A stretch of 64,000 nt of DNA from Sebastes aleutianus (GCA_916700875.1 CAKAKS010000001.1:14425000-14488999); one strand, 5' to 3'. Positions 1 to 10,730 are shown, counted from the stretch's first letter. Notes: generated by a model not told the origin, from the letters alone. A program made the numbers and translations.

Positions 1-71
1 AGCTACTGTGGACATCTTAAGTATTGAAAAGTAATCTGCACAAATGACATGGCTGTTTATATAAATACCAG

Positions 72-233
72 ATCAACAAGGTGACTTTAAAGATGGACGT
101 GGCCTACACAGAGCACTCCCACGTGATCGGGAAAGGTGGTGGAAACATCAAAAAGGTGATGGAGGTCACATCTTGTCACATCCATTTCCCCGACTCCAAC
201 CGCCACAACGGTACGGGAGAGAAAAGCAACCAG
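72..233 (+). CDS. bicc2: bicc2 exon: KH2 domain
   Basis: Fifty-four codons, phase 0 to phase 0, acceptor CAG before 72 and donor GTAACG at 234. The peptide carries the KH signature TEHSHVIGKGGGNIKKVM with an intact GXXG loop (GKGG) and then CHIHFPDSNR, nearly identical to BICC1. This is the best conserved part of the gene. The polypyrimidine tract before 72 is weak, so the exact acceptor is slightly uncertain. Confidence 0.9.
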
Positions 234-3200
234 GTAACGATCTCGAATAAAGCAGCATTTTAATGAGCCACAAACTGCTGCTTTCGACAAGAAACATAAA
301 AATTCAACTTTTTCCAGGTGTCCATCGCTGGACCCATAGAGGGAGTGGAGGAAGCCAGGAGGAGGATAAGAGTGAGTGGTCAATGTACAGTCTGAGCAAA
401 GATCAATTTTTATTTGTCTCAAAGCGTAATCTCTTCACTCCCGTCAAGACACAGCGATCAATAGAGTGATTAATAGAATGGCTGGCACAAAGAAGACAGG
501 TATATTTGTCAAAAAGCCACTGTCTGTCTCACATCTCTTTTTTCCCCCTCCTCCCCATCACGCCTTGTTTTCCATCCTATCGTCCTTGTCCTAGGACCTG
601 CAGCCATTGTCCTTGACCTTTGACCTCCCAGTCAGCCTGGTGCCCCAGGCTCTGCCAGATGCAGGCTCCCCACTCATCCAGCAGGTAGTGCAGACTCTGG
701 GGGTCAGTGTGAGCTTCCGGGCCGTGCCGCCTCATCCTCAGGCACAACCCAACTTCTATGAAAGCTGCTGCACCGTCTGGGGCCTGCAGGGCAACGCAGC
801 TGCTGTCAAGGTTAGAGTCAAACAGTTTAGAGTCAAATTGAATCCCGTTCACACACATTAGAATAAGGTCTAATATCATGTATGTAAATATCATCACCTG
901 GCAGAAGGCAACCTGCATCCTGATGGATCTGCTGCTGGGGTCAGAGGTCACAGGCGGCATAGTGAGCAGCCAGATGGATGTCACCTCCCAGCAGCATCTC
1001 TTCCTGTTGGGGCAGAATGGAGCTCACTTCTTGAGCCTCATGCACCAGACCCAGACCCAGATCATCCTACCAGACCTCAGCGCTCCTCAGAGCCCTCCGT
1101 CGCTGCTCATCCAGGGCAGCCCCGACGGAGTGTGTCTAGCTCAGCAGCAGCTCATGGTACAGCGGGGCGTTTTGGTTTTGTTTGAATTGTGCTAATGAAC
1201 AATCCTGAGAGGCAGCAAGTGCATTTGTTTTGTTTGTTTTTGTTTGCTTGCATGTGTAAAAATGTACTTTTCATTGTTGTTTTCTTCATCTTTTGGTAAA
1301 TGTGTCTTTGTGTGCACATCTAGGACTGTCTGCCTGTGTGTTTGATGTTTGACATGCGTGAAGACGGGGAGGCAGATTCTTGTAAACTGGCTCAGATGAT
1401 GCAAAACCTGGGAGTCTTCATTAGTGTCAAGCCCAAAGTAAAACAGACCAGCAAGGTACGACTTTATCAGTGTAGCGTTGCTGCTTTGTCCTTGTTAGAT
1501 CCCCCTTCCTCCCATCTAAAATTAAATGGTAATTCGTTTGTTTTGTTGCCAACCAGTCTCATGTTTTTAAATTCACTTTCAAGACTACACTATAGCGCTT
1601 GCTTATTTCATACGCACTGGTTTAAATAAGAAATGTCTGGAATGTTTCTTTTTGATTTTGAATGCAAAGCTAGTCTCCCCTGTTGTCTCATGAACTTTGG
1701 TGTGTTGAATACTGATGTAAAACTGATGTATTGGTGTATATTTACCAGTCAGTGGTAGTGAAAGGTCTGGAAAGGAACATCTCCTGTCTTTATGAGGCCC
1801 GCCGCCTGCTCCTCGGGTTGGATTCCTGTGAGACTGCCAAGGTAACCGAGATGACCCCTGACCCCATGCTAGCCGGCAGCGGGCTGACCCACTATTGGCT
1901 CAACATGTTGCTGCAGCAGCTTCGTCTCTCTGAGCAGGGTGAGCATGCACACATAATACAGCACGTACCTCTTGTGTTTCCCCCCATGTCTGGCTGCGTT
2001 TTATGCACACATTCAAAATATGCATACTTATGTTTCACATTGTGTCTGATGCAGTGGTAACACTTCATTTTACAGGTCTGCAAATGCCATGGTAATTAGG
2101 TGATAATTAGCAAGTAACCTATTTGAAATTTCTTTGGAATTACTGCCAAATTACCCCAATAATAACCTCAAAATGTATCAAAAATGACTTTATTATATCC
2201 TTTATATCCATGTCTGCTGATAATTAGATAATAATTAGCAGATAACTTATTTGAAATTTCTTAAAAATCTCCCTGAATCATGACATTAGCTACCAGTTTA
2301 CATTTATGTAGACAATAAGTCACACAATGGTGAGATTTGTGCCTGATCAGAAGTGTCTTCTATTAGTTTTGGTTTTCCACCTCCGATGAAGAGCAGCGCA
2401 CGGCCGCTTCTCAAGCCTAAGGGCCTAATTTTAACAATTATATGCTATTTTAGCATATAATTATCAAATAATGTTTATAATAAAGTAATTTTCGATACAT
2501 TTTGAGGTAAATATTGGGGTAATTTGGCAGTAATTCCAAAGAAATTTCAAATAGGTTACTTGCTAATTATCACCTAATTACCATGAAATTTGCGGACCTG
2601 TAAAATGAAGTGTTACCTCTGTTTTTTTTTTGTTTCCCTGTTTTATTCAGTAGTATAAACTAAAATTGATCTTTTACTCACTATCATGTCCCCTCTTTTT
2701 GATCAGGCTCTGTGCCAGCTGCCACTCCAGAGGTGCTGACTGGCACTAAGTTCCGCCCCTCACCTCCACCAGGCCTCAGCCCTCACGCTGAGGAGGGGAG
2801 GACAGGACTGAAGGGAACAGACAGCCGGCCGCTGGAGAAGGTTTGTCACTGTATAGTCAGTCTGCTATCAGTACAAAACAAATCCTTCCTCAACAGATAT
2901 CAACACATTCTTTCCTCTCCTTCAGATCCTAGAAAATGAGGACCAGTCTGGCCAATCAGAGGATGAGAGCTCTAAGATGGAGCTGATGTCATCATCTGAG
3001 GTGTGTGACACAGTCAGCAGCTTCAGCAGGGTGGGATTGATGGGACGGAGGGGGAGTCTCCAGGGTCCTGAGATTACCAAGGTTTTCGTCCAAGGGAGAC
3101 GCCATTCCACAGGGCAGGCGCTTACGTCGTACAGGTGAGCATTCACTTGTTTTCATCACTTGTGATATCACTGTGTTGGCTTACATTAACTCCCTGATTT

Positions 3201-6200
3201 TTTTTTTTACAAAACGGTCACTATATCCTGACAGTAGTGCATGAGACAGGTAATCTTTAAAAAAATCATGTGCCTCTTTGTCCTCCGCTGCTCCTGACGG
3301 CATCTGCAGGATTTCACAGCTGCCCGGCCGTCCAGCTTCCATCTATGAGAGCCGTCTGTCAATTACTCGCAAAGTCCGATCAAACGGTCAAACTAGGCAG
3401 CGCTGATCAAATATGAATCAATATTAGTTACCGTAATGCCTATTTCTCGCCTCAAATGTTTTCAGAAACATCTTGTAGTGTGCTGTTTAGCTGTAAAATG
3501 AGAAAGTTTGTGACCCCCGCAGCCATGTTGAGATCTGTTGAGGAAATACCAAGCACCGCCCACCAGCCGGAGCACAGCCAATAGGAAAGCTCTCTCTGAA
3601 ATGAACTGTGATTGGCCAAAGTAGATTTTTTAAAGCCTGAAAACAGAGCCAAGAGGAGGTGCAGAAGTCTAGTTATCTCTCAGAACTCTTGAGTTACAAT
3701 ATGCTGAAAGGTTATTATAGATTTTTTGCTCAATGATGCCAAAAATATTCTGCCTACCCCCACTTTAACTTAAGGGTAATTCAAACCAAAACCCATAACC
3801 AAGTCCTAACCATAAATATATATGGTTGACCTTGTGGGGATTTTGTCCCCAAATGGAACATGAGTTCACTTGCATATGCAACATCTGGTGAAAATCTACA
3901 AATCTTGCTAACAAAGAAAAAACAGTTAGAGAAAAGAAACTTTGTTGACCTCATCTAGTCTCTGTCATTTTCTCGTTCTCTGGATAAAAAAAAACACAGT
4001 TTTAATGGAGCAGCTCTCCCTTAATAAAACCCATAATTATATCTTTGAAATCCTAATTGCTGCTGCTGGGAAAGAAAGTGTTGATATGCTCTCAAATGTT
4101 GGAAATAGCCATCACAGTATAACCTAACCTTGTCTTTCCATCTGTCTGTCTGTGTGTGTTTGTCTCCTGAATGTGCCAGATTGCTGAACGCTGAGATGGA
4201 TGCAGGGAGGAGTGAGCAGAGGAACAGCCTGAGGAGAGATGTGATGCCGGCTCAGGATATTCGCGGTGACTCATCCAAGGATGAGGTGAGGAAAAACAGG
4301 AATTGTAGGTCTCTGTTTCCTCACAAAATGATGCACTGCATCTATGGACAACCTTATTTGGCGACAGCTAACTCTCAGTGGAAAGAGAATCAAGTGTTTT
4401 TGAAGCCCTGAAATACTTTTGACACTGAAGGTGTTATAAGGGGAGCAGGGTGAATGTGAGAGAGAAGACTTAACGCCTTCAACTGTTTTGTTCTTTTACA
4501 TCAAACTGTAGATAGATTGAAACTAGCAGGAACATTTTATTTGTGATGTTGTGTGACCTATTGATTTGCACATCCCTGACCCTGGTGCAATTTGATTTTG
4601 AGAATCGATTGTTGTGCTTGCTCGGTTCCCTTCTTATTTGTCATCTCTCACTCTTAAAGGTTACTGAGCGGAGGATTAACAAGTTTACCGCCACAGCCGC
4701 AGCAGGAAGTGTTAGGTTGCCTCCTGCCTGTGCTCAGTAGCCAGAGAAAAAATAATTAGATTTTATGCATTATTTACCTACTCTATTATTTCCTGATTGT
4801 GCTTTGCAGGATTATGACTATGAGAGGAAGAAACTGCTGGCAACCAGAGGTTAGTGCTCCTAAATGTTTAATATTTCTACTGTGGATTCAAGAGCTCTGC
4901 ACAGGCTTCTGCAGCGACAATTAGGCCACTGCTAAGCAAACATTTCTTTCTTTTATTGATCTATAGTTGCTGCATGCTGCGGATAGATATATTAAAAACG
5001 AATTTTGCAGGGGAATTTGGCCCAACATACGTACTGTATATTGTTGTTTTTGCTCGTCAAACAGCCACCTCTATACAGCCAAGCTGTTGTTTTTGGAGCT
5101 GAACTGGGAACAGATTGGAACAGTGCTTTAACTGAGCTCCTCAAACAACACTAAATCAAGGGATTTATTTAGTTTGCTGTAAAAGTGCACAAGTTTTTCG
5201 GTCATATTGATGAGAAAACACGATTTAATGTCACATGATTATCCAGGATGAAGTAGCTTATTTAGTTTATTCAAGTATGTTATGGAGGCAGCACATTAAT
5301 ATCCCGAGCAGAGGCAGGCTTTTGATAGAGGGGGCTCATTTCAGCGACGCTCACTGCCAAGACAACTGATGAAGGGGGCCTGTTTTATGGGTTGCACTGT
5401 GCCAAAGTTATAATAGAGTAGCACTGGCACTCCTACTTAATTCACACGGGGCCGATGCACAATGCAGACAACACACACATGCATGCAGACACAGTTGTGT
5501 GTGCGCCCTCATACTGTACACACACACACACACACACACAGGAAACAGTGCATCATCCATCATGCAGAATGAGAGATACTGGGAAGATCTGCAGCCAAAT
5601 GGTACTAAATTCCCACAGTGTTGCTTTATGGGATTATGAATTAGCAGTTTGAATGGGCCATCTGCCTCACAGTCATTAAGACACCCATATGCCAGTATAT
5701 GAATGGGACATTTACTCACACAAACACACACATACCACACAAGTGACAACCCACCAGCTATAATCCTATTGATATCGCACACTTTGGAGTGCTGTTACAG
5801 GTTTTTTTTTTAATCACACATTCACACATGGATCGTACTGCCAGAAGAGGCCCAGGGTCACTTGTTTGTCATTTGAGAGTGTGTATCCGTCTCAGCCTCG
5901 GCAATTTGAGTTTTATTAAGCATGCCACAAGCTGGCAAGGAGAGGCACTGTTCATGATTTATTATTTAACACCTGAACCCAGCATGTCCAATTCACACTA
6001 TCACAGGAGACGTGGAAAACCTGCAATGCATTTTCGTGATGGGCGGACTGAAGCGAAATGCAATGCTGTGAGCTTCAAAAAGTAGCAGTGTGAATTCATT
6101 TTTTTTTAACTCACTTTCTGAAAGTGTGTGCTCATTCAAATATTTCTCCTTAAAGCTGCTACAATCCATATTTCTAAATTAACAATGGATCAAATGAGTA

Positions 6201-9036
6201 ATGTGAAAAGTGACGTGTCAAATCGAAAAGTTATCAGAAGACCTTTTTACAGCCTTTCAGCTCATTGTTTTGGTTTTATGTAACTTTAATGTTTTAGTTC
6301 CCCTTACCAAAAAGAAGTTTATTCAAGTGTGCTTTTAGTATTTTAAACTTAAAATAAGTGAGTTTACTTTCACTTTACTTTGTATGTACTGCAAAACAGC
6401 TGAAAATGATGGATTTATATTCCCCAAGTGGCCAGAAATACGACCCTAAAATGAACGCTAATATCACTCTGTGTCTGCTCAATGTGTAAAACTAATACGT
6501 GAGGTGACAATATGTCAGTGTCGCATTTCCCGCTTTCCCCTAAGATGCCAAACAAATCATTTAATGCAGGTTTTAAGTCTGTATTTCTGTTCTCTGTGTG
6601 TGTTTGTATGTGTTGTGTCAGCCATGCAGAGGACGCCTGTGGTCACAGAGGTCCAGACACCCACAGACACCTGGAGTGGCCTCGGCTTCTCCAAGTCCAT
6701 GCCAGCCGAGGCCATCAAGGAGCTACGCAACATCAGCCGGCGCAGCTACAAACCCTACCTGAGCATCAGCAATAGCCAGCAACAGGTACAAATGAGCAAC
6801 ACACTAACTTAATGTCTACTTTAAACTTCTAGCATGGTTCATTTTGATTGTTCATTTTAGCCTGAGGCTTGACTTTTGCTGAACTGGCTGAATTCTTTTG
6901 AGCTGCCAAAGCTTTTTTTTTTTTGCAATGTGATAAAACAAGCACCCCCATTGCGGCCCACTAATACACTCTCATTTATAGCTATTGCTCTCTAACAGTT
7001 AGAGCATTTATCTCACTGTGTGGTAAGCACTGCCAATTTCTACGCTCAATTACCTGGGGTCTGATAGCATCGCCTCAGTCAACACAGCCACTCCTCAGCA
7101 ACCTGTTTACCTGAGCTGTTTCAGCTCATCTCCCCGGCTCTTTAAAAGCCTCCTGAACGGCAGCTCTCTGACTGCTCCGTAGCCTGTGAGGGAGAAACAG
7201 ACTCACTTATGTTAATAAGAGCAAGAGGCTTTCCTCCAATAACTTCAATTTTCTTCTGAGACCCAGGCAGCTGGGGGGAAGCATTCGCTATTCTCACCGC
7301 ATTGATAATTTCCAGTGAGAGACTATAACGGATCAGCCAACGGGGGTAAATGAGCTTTCTTATAAAATCTTTGGATCCAGTGGCAGGGGAGAAAAAAATA
7401 AAAGAAGCACCAGCAGCATGCGATGGGGCACCAGCAGCATGCGATGGGGCACCAGTGCGCAGAGAGTTTACTAGCATGTAGGGCAGTACGGCTGCATCAT
7501 GTTTTCTCCATTTTAAGGCCACCCTAGAGGGCACTTCATCCCGATTTCTCTACTGGAAGAGCACTCTAGTGGGCACATTATCATGTTTTTTCCACTGGAA
7601 GGGCACCATAGAGGCCACTTTAACATGTTTTCTCCATTAAAGGGAACCCTAGAGGGCACATTATCATGTTTTCTCCACTGGAAGGGCACCCTAGAGGGCA
7701 CTTTATCTTGTTTTCTCCACTGGAGGGGCACCCTAGAGGGCACTTTATCATGTTTTCTCCATTTAAGGGCACCCAAGAGGGCACTTTTGCAGTGTTTTTT
7801 TTTTTTTTAAACATAGCGGTGGTTGCCCCCCACCAGTGTTCTATGTGATCTATGGATGTCTTATATCCACTGAAACACTCTCCACACAAGAGAATGTGAT
7901 CACTTGTAACCGTTTGTCCTATGTCCTCTAGCTCTGACAAAGAGAAGAGAGATCAGACAGAAGTACAAGGTGCTGCTGTGAAATGTTCGCAGATGAAAGA
8001 AACACGAGTTAATATTTAATGCCGTTACAATGTCTGTCTCCTTCTAGTCGTGGGCTGCTCAGATGGGAAAGGTGTACAATGGGAGCAGCCGTGAGAACTG
8101 GAGGGACAGACGTGGATCCACATCTTTATCCTTTCCTGTCTCTTCCTCCTCCTCCTCCTCCTCTTCCTCCTCCTCCCCCTCCTCACCCCCGTCTACTTTC
8201 ACTCCATCCACCTCCGCCTTCCCCGCATTCGTATCCCCAACGAGTAGAAGCAGAAATGACAAACCCTGTAAGTGTGTTTTTTTTTAAGCTCGCCGGAACA
8301 GATTGCGTCACTCTCTCTCTGCCACATTTGACCTTTCCCTTTGAACTTTGACCTTTGATGTCTAGCGGAGAGCTTCCCGAGCAGCAGCAGCTACTTTGAA
8401 GGTGTGTGCTCATCGAGGAGGGCCTCAACGTGCAGTCAGCGGAGCCCTTCTCCACAAATGACAGATGACCTGCCTGAGCTGCTCAGCCAGCTTGGCCTAA
8501 TCAAATACATTGATGTGTTTGAACAACAAGAGGTACTTTCAATGAATCCTTCTCTGATGCAAACTTAAAAAACAGTTATTAGTGTGTGAAAATACATTTT
8601 CATCATCACTTAGACATGCAACACGCTGTGTGAGAGAACTTGAAACACAAACAAAAGCGTTATGCATCACGAATGAGCATTATGACGCAACTGCTATCTG
8701 TACTCATCCAGATTGACTACCAGACATTCCTCACTCTGTCTGATGAAGATCTGAAGGAAGTGGGCATCTCCACCTTTGGAGCCAGACGCAAGATGTTATT
8801 GGCAATCTCAGGTGAGGATCTGACGTCCACCATCTGCTAACACGGTCGGTGGCGCTCGGCCCCCTCTCGTGAAAATGATTAAGTTATTTATCTTCCTATA
8901 TGCAGACCTGAACAAGAGCAAGAGGAGGCTCTCAGACACACCCGCGGTGAAGCCCGGCTACCTGGAGGGTGGTGCTAGTGGTCGACTACCGCGCATCATG
9001 GATCTAGAAGTTGCTGCTCAGAGTAATCGCTGGTGA
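72..9036 (+). CDS. bicc2: Bicaudal-C family RNA-binding protein, 3' part of gene (probably bicc2), 15 exons
   Basis: Bicaudal-C proteins are cytoplasmic RNA-binding post-transcriptional regulators; vertebrate BICC1 acts in kidney and left-right patterning. Fifteen exons with GT..AG borders and matching phases join into 758 codons plus TGA: 72-233, 318-371, 595-810, 905-1156, 1324-1455, 1749-1938, 2707-2840, 2926-3134, 4180-4285, 4810-4849, 6622-6785, 8048-8267, 8366-8532, 8712-8811, 8906-9036. In family nomenclature the order is KH2 (GKGG loop), KH-like 1, KH3 (GQNG loop), KH-like 2, Ser/Pro linker, SAM, and a C-terminal LEGGASGRLPR motif as in BICC1. KH1 and the start codon lie left of the window. 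Family assignment is firm. The bicc2 paralogue is inferred from divergence from recalled human BICC1 (strong in KH2 and SAM, weak between), a short linker, and the SPOCK1-type neighbour; bicc1a or bicc1b is the alternative. Confidence 0.85.
318..371 (+). CDS. bicc2: bicc2 exon: end of KH2
   Basis: Eighteen codons, acceptor TTTTTCCAG and donor GTGAGT. The peptide VSIAGPIEGVEEARRRIR matches the last strand and helix of the second KH domain in BICC1. Phase 0 on both sides. Confidence 0.88.
595..810 (+). CDS. bicc2: bicc2 exon: KH-like domain 1
   Basis: Seventy-two codons, acceptor TCCTAG, donor GTTAGA. It starts DLQPLSLTFDLPVS, corresponding to ELLPLVLMFELP of BICC1, and covers the first KH-like domain, which lacks a GXXG loop. 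Similarity to BICC1 is low in the second half. Confidence 0.85.
905..1156 (+). CDS. bicc2: bicc2 exon: KH3 domain
   Basis: Eighty-four codons, acceptor GGCAG, donor GTACAG. It contains QQHLFLLGQNGAHFLSLM, equivalent to HHLFMMGRNGSNIKHIM of BICC1, so the GXXG loop is kept as GQNG while the following helix is changed (HFLSLM). It continues into an ILPD strand and an Ile-Gln-Gly strand followed by the VCLAQQ helix. Confidence 0.88.
1324..1455 (+). CDS. bicc2: bicc2 exon: start of KH-like domain 2
   Basis: Forty-four codons, acceptor ATCTAG, donor GTACGA. The peptides DCLPVCLMFDMRED and LGVFISVKPKVKQTSK correspond to GCLPLVLMFDMKEE and LDVFISIKPKPKQPSK of BICC1. Confidence 0.9.
1749..1938 (+). 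CDS. bicc2: bicc2 exon: end of KH-like domain 2 and start of linker
   Basis: It starts SVVVKGLERNISCLYEARR, matching SVIVKSVERNALNMYEARK of BICC1, then LLLGLDS and a linker. It ends in phase 1 at donor GTGAGC. The long Ser/Thr-rich insert that BICC1 has after this point is much shorter here. Confidence 0.85.
2056..2617. mobile_element. Foldback MITE in bicc2 intron
   Basis: About 130 bp at the left (from GGTAACACTTCATTTTACAGG) recurs as the reverse complement at the right (ending CCTGTAAAATGAAGTGTTACC). A further partial arm copy lies near 2216-2265. No coding capacity and no clear target duplication. It fills most of the intron 1939-2706. The GGTAACACTT terminus resembles that of the element at 62938-63585. 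Confidence 0.8.
2707..2840 (+). CDS. bicc2: bicc2 exon: linker with PSPPPGLSP motif
   Basis: Acceptor GATCAG, donor GTTTGT; completes a Gly codon from the previous exon. The RPSPPPGLSPH segment corresponds to APSPPPGLTP of BICC1, anchoring this otherwise divergent linker exon. Confidence 0.85.
2926..3134 (+). CDS. bicc2: bicc2 exon: acidic/serine-rich linker
   Basis: Acceptor TCCTTCAG, donor GTGAGC, phase 0 in and phase 2 out. The frame has no stop and encodes ILENEDQSGQSEDESSKME and later an RRGSLQG patch. No domain is visible; support comes from the frame and the splice sites. Confidence 0.75.
3197..3770. repeat. Probable dispersed repeat in bicc2 intron 3135-4179
   Basis: The stretch resembles an interspersed fish sequence I recognise only generally (GTGCCTCTTTGTCCTCCGCT start, CCCCCACTTTA end, CAAT-box-like motifs inside). 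No other copy was aligned in this window. The rest of the intron shows nothing recognisable. Confidence 0.35.
4180..4285 (+). CDS. bicc2: bicc2 exon: linker
   Basis: Acceptor TGCCAG, donor GTGAGG, phase 2 in and phase 0 out. Encodes a hydrophilic segment starting with LLNAEMDAGRSEQ, plausibly the LLSDPELSATE region of BICC1. No domain. Confidence 0.75.
4286..4809 (+). other. bicc2 intron, nothing recognised
   Basis: Intron between the 4180-4285 and 4810-4849 exons. No repeat, RNA gene or conserved motif was identified. Confidence 0.5.
4810..4849 (+). CDS. bicc2: bicc2 small exon (DYDYERKKLLATR)
   Basis: Only 40 bp, acceptor TTGCAG, donor GTTAGT. DYDYERKKLLATR matches FDYEQKKLLATK just before the PVVTEVRTPT block of BICC1. 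Phase 0 in and 1 out, as the next exon requires. Confidence 0.88.
4850..6621 (+). other. bicc2 intron with CA repeat and dispersed repeat
   Basis: Contains a CA microsatellite at 5519-5540 and, near 6151-6310, a segment related to 10731-10900. Otherwise AT-rich sequence with no exon supported. Confidence 0.5.
6151..6310 (+). repeat. Dispersed repeat, copy 1
   Basis: Starts TAAAGCTGCTACAATC and shares the order of short blocks (AATGGATCA, TTTCAG, ATTGTTTTG) with the sequence starting at 10731. Class unknown; diverged. Confidence 0.45.
6622..6785 (+). CDS. bicc2: bicc2 exon: conserved TWSGLGFSKSMPAE block
   Basis: Acceptor GTGTCAG, donor GTACAA. Encodes PVVTEVQTPTDTWSGLGFSK followed by SMPAEAIKELR, almost identical to BICC1. 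Function of this motif is not known to me; its conservation in a low-complexity linker is notable. Confidence 0.92.
7408..7452. repeat. Two tandem 21-bp copies
   Basis: The unit CAGCAGCATGCGATGGGGCAC occurs twice in a row, just before the 42-bp minisatellite. Confidence 0.8.
7498..7790. repeat. 42-bp minisatellite in bicc2 intron
   Basis: About seven imperfect copies of a 41-42 bp unit built on CATGTTTTCTCCACTGGAAG then GGCACCCTAGAGGGCACTTT. Units differ by point changes. Open frames across it on both strands are a by-product of a period divisible by three. It lies in the intron 6786-8047, followed by a T-run. Confidence 0.9.
8048..8267 (+). CDS. bicc2: bicc2 exon with serine-rich run
   Basis: Acceptor TTCTAG, donor GTAAGT, phase 0 in and 1 out. 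Starts SWAAQMGKVYNGSSRENWRD (BICC1 has SDNWRD here). From about 8144 to 8180 the coding strand is a TCC/TCT repeat giving eleven consecutive serines, followed by a Pro/Ser/Thr-rich stretch. Length variation at this tract is likely. Confidence 0.82.
8366..8532 (+). CDS. bicc2: bicc2 exon: start of SAM domain
   Basis: Acceptor GTCTAG, donor GTACTT. Ends with LPELLSQLGLIKYIDVFEQQ, the first helices of the SAM domain (BICC1: LPELFSKLGLGKYTDVFQQQ). The first half is Ser-rich linker. Confidence 0.92.
8712..8811 (+). CDS. bicc2: bicc2 exon: rest of SAM domain
   Basis: Acceptor TCCAG, donor GTGAGG. Encodes FLTLSDEDLKEVGISTFGAR and then RKMLLAIS, the helix 3-5 region of the Bicaudal-C SAM domain, which in BICC1 mediates head-to-tail polymerisation. 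One residue is completed across the next junction. Confidence 0.93.
8906..9036 (+). CDS. bicc2: bicc2 terminal coding exon
   Basis: Acceptor TGCAG after a short pyrimidine stretch. Encodes DLNKSKRRLSDTP, then YLEGGASGRLPR, and ends SNRW followed by TGA at 9034-9036; BICC1 ends GRW. The C-terminal motif confirms the reading frame. Confidence 0.92.
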
Positions 9037-9495
9037 GAGGAGACGCTATCGAGACTTTGAGCTCCATCTGACCGACGTGGAGCTGTTCAGCCTCTAAAAA
9101 AAAGTATACAGTGATGCGAGTGCAGAGGTCAAATCTGCTTGTTATTCACCATAAATGGATGAGCATGAATGTAAACATTTGAGTCCAGTGCCTTTTACTC
9201 TACAGCCATGCCCCAAAGCTTTTTTATATGAAATCAAGACAAGGAGGTCTTCCCTTCCAAACCTCTGATTCTACAAGGAACAAACTGGATGAAACACAAA
9301 TGACTGTTGATCCTTTGTGGTGTCTTTTATCATCATAAAGTGCCTTTCTTATGCAAACTATAACTTCTATGCTTTCATGTGTTTAAGCCCGTGTTAACCA
9401 CTACATTTAAGCAATTGTAAATAGATATTTACAAAAAAAAAATGACATTATACTATGATAGTCACTATAAATAAAATGTTGCTGTCAAGGTTTAT
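9037..9495 (+). other. bicc2: bicc2 3' UTR
   Basis: AT-rich non-coding sequence directly after the stop codon. The canonical AATAAA at 9470-9475 suggests cleavage near 9490-9495. The end coordinate is inferred. Confidence 0.65.
9470..9475 (+). terminator. bicc2 polyadenylation signal AATAAA
   Basis: Canonical hexamer 434 bp after the bicc2 stop, followed by a GT-rich stretch. It is the first full AATAAA seen in the UTR. Confidence 0.65.
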
Positions 9496-10390
9496 CCATC
9501 TAGACTGTATTTTTGTGGCCTTTTATGCTTTTATTTGAGGAAATGAGGGGAGAGGTGGAGAGAAATGGTGAATGACCATACTCATTCATACCAGGGGGCA
9601 TTGCAATTATATGGTCAGCGCCTTAAAGCCCCAAGCCACCAGGGTACCCCTCAGAGCAGCATTTTAAAAGCACGTGCAACCAGCTGTAGTGTGAACTGGT
9701 CCTCTCCTCAAAGCCAGGATCAAACCACCAGAGGGCACTGGTGTCACACACTGTGCTCATAAATTCAAGTCACATTTGTGTTGCATGAAAAATAATGGAC
9801 TTGTTTCAGGAAGAAACACGGCGACAACAGCATTAGAGCTCCTGGTGGACAAGGTGGAGCCGCAACAATCAGATAGGGAGAAAAATGAATTAGAAAACCC
9901 AAATAGGTAAATGCATTTCTTGGTGCGAGAGTAATGTGACACGTCTTTTAATGTGGTTTGGTCTCGCCTGACTGCTCACCTGAAAGTTCCAATTTAATTT
10001 ATCACTGTTGACAGGAGTGAAGCCACTGGAACCGCTTATGAGTTGTTTCCTATTTAATTTATTTAGCAGAGGGGCTACACCCAGCAATTTAGTGCTATCG
10101 GAGGGACCTCACTGGCAGAGTGTTAACGAGAACGGGTATGATCTCTCTCCAAATTTGCAAATTTGGAATAGTGTCGTTGGTTACCACGTCGAAGCGAATG
10201 ATCCAAGAAACCTCCACCGGGGGGCACGAGGGGGTCTGATCTGTTCAGGCGCTCACCGAGCTGGCTCTGGTGCCGCGGCAGCCAAGCATGAAAGAGAGTG
10301 TGAGTGGAAGTGGTGGGCTGTGACAGATTAGGGAGAGATGATCCCTACTTATTACAATGTCTGTGCCAATTACATAGGCAGGCTTTAGAC

Positions 10391-10574
10391 CAGTGATCCT
10401 CAAATCTGGTCCTCGGGCCCTGGAGCACTGCTGGATTTCTTTTCTGTCAGGTAGTTAATTGCGCTCCCCTGTGGTTTGCGCGTCTAAATCGGTCCTTGAT
10501 CGCACAGCTAGAACGGAAACTACCTGGGAGAACCAACAGCACTCTGGACCCTGAGGACTTTGGGGAGCCACTTG
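10391..10574. mobile_element. Small TIR DNA transposon relic
   Basis: The left end CAGTGATCCTCAAATCTGGT then CCTCGGGCCC pairs, with mismatches, with the reverse complement of the right end (GGACCCTGAGGACTTTGGGG then AGCCACTTG). Such short elements are common in fish genomes. No target duplication seen. Confidence 0.65.
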
Positions 10575-10730
10575 GACTTTTCTCCTGCTGAAGAGGCAAT
10601 TTTGGCACATGGCTGGGCTATTTTCAGCTTGGTCTTTTTCCATCTAAACTTCTCAGTGTTAAGAAGATGCTATACAAGTTAAAGCTTTATATTATAGGAG
10701 ATGGATTTGAGTGAGTAAAGATGAAAGTTT

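Noticed and set aside
7513..7940. Overlapping open frames on both strands near 7.5-7.9 kb
   Set aside because: Produced by the 42-bp minisatellite in a bicc2 intron; no splice support or known domain.
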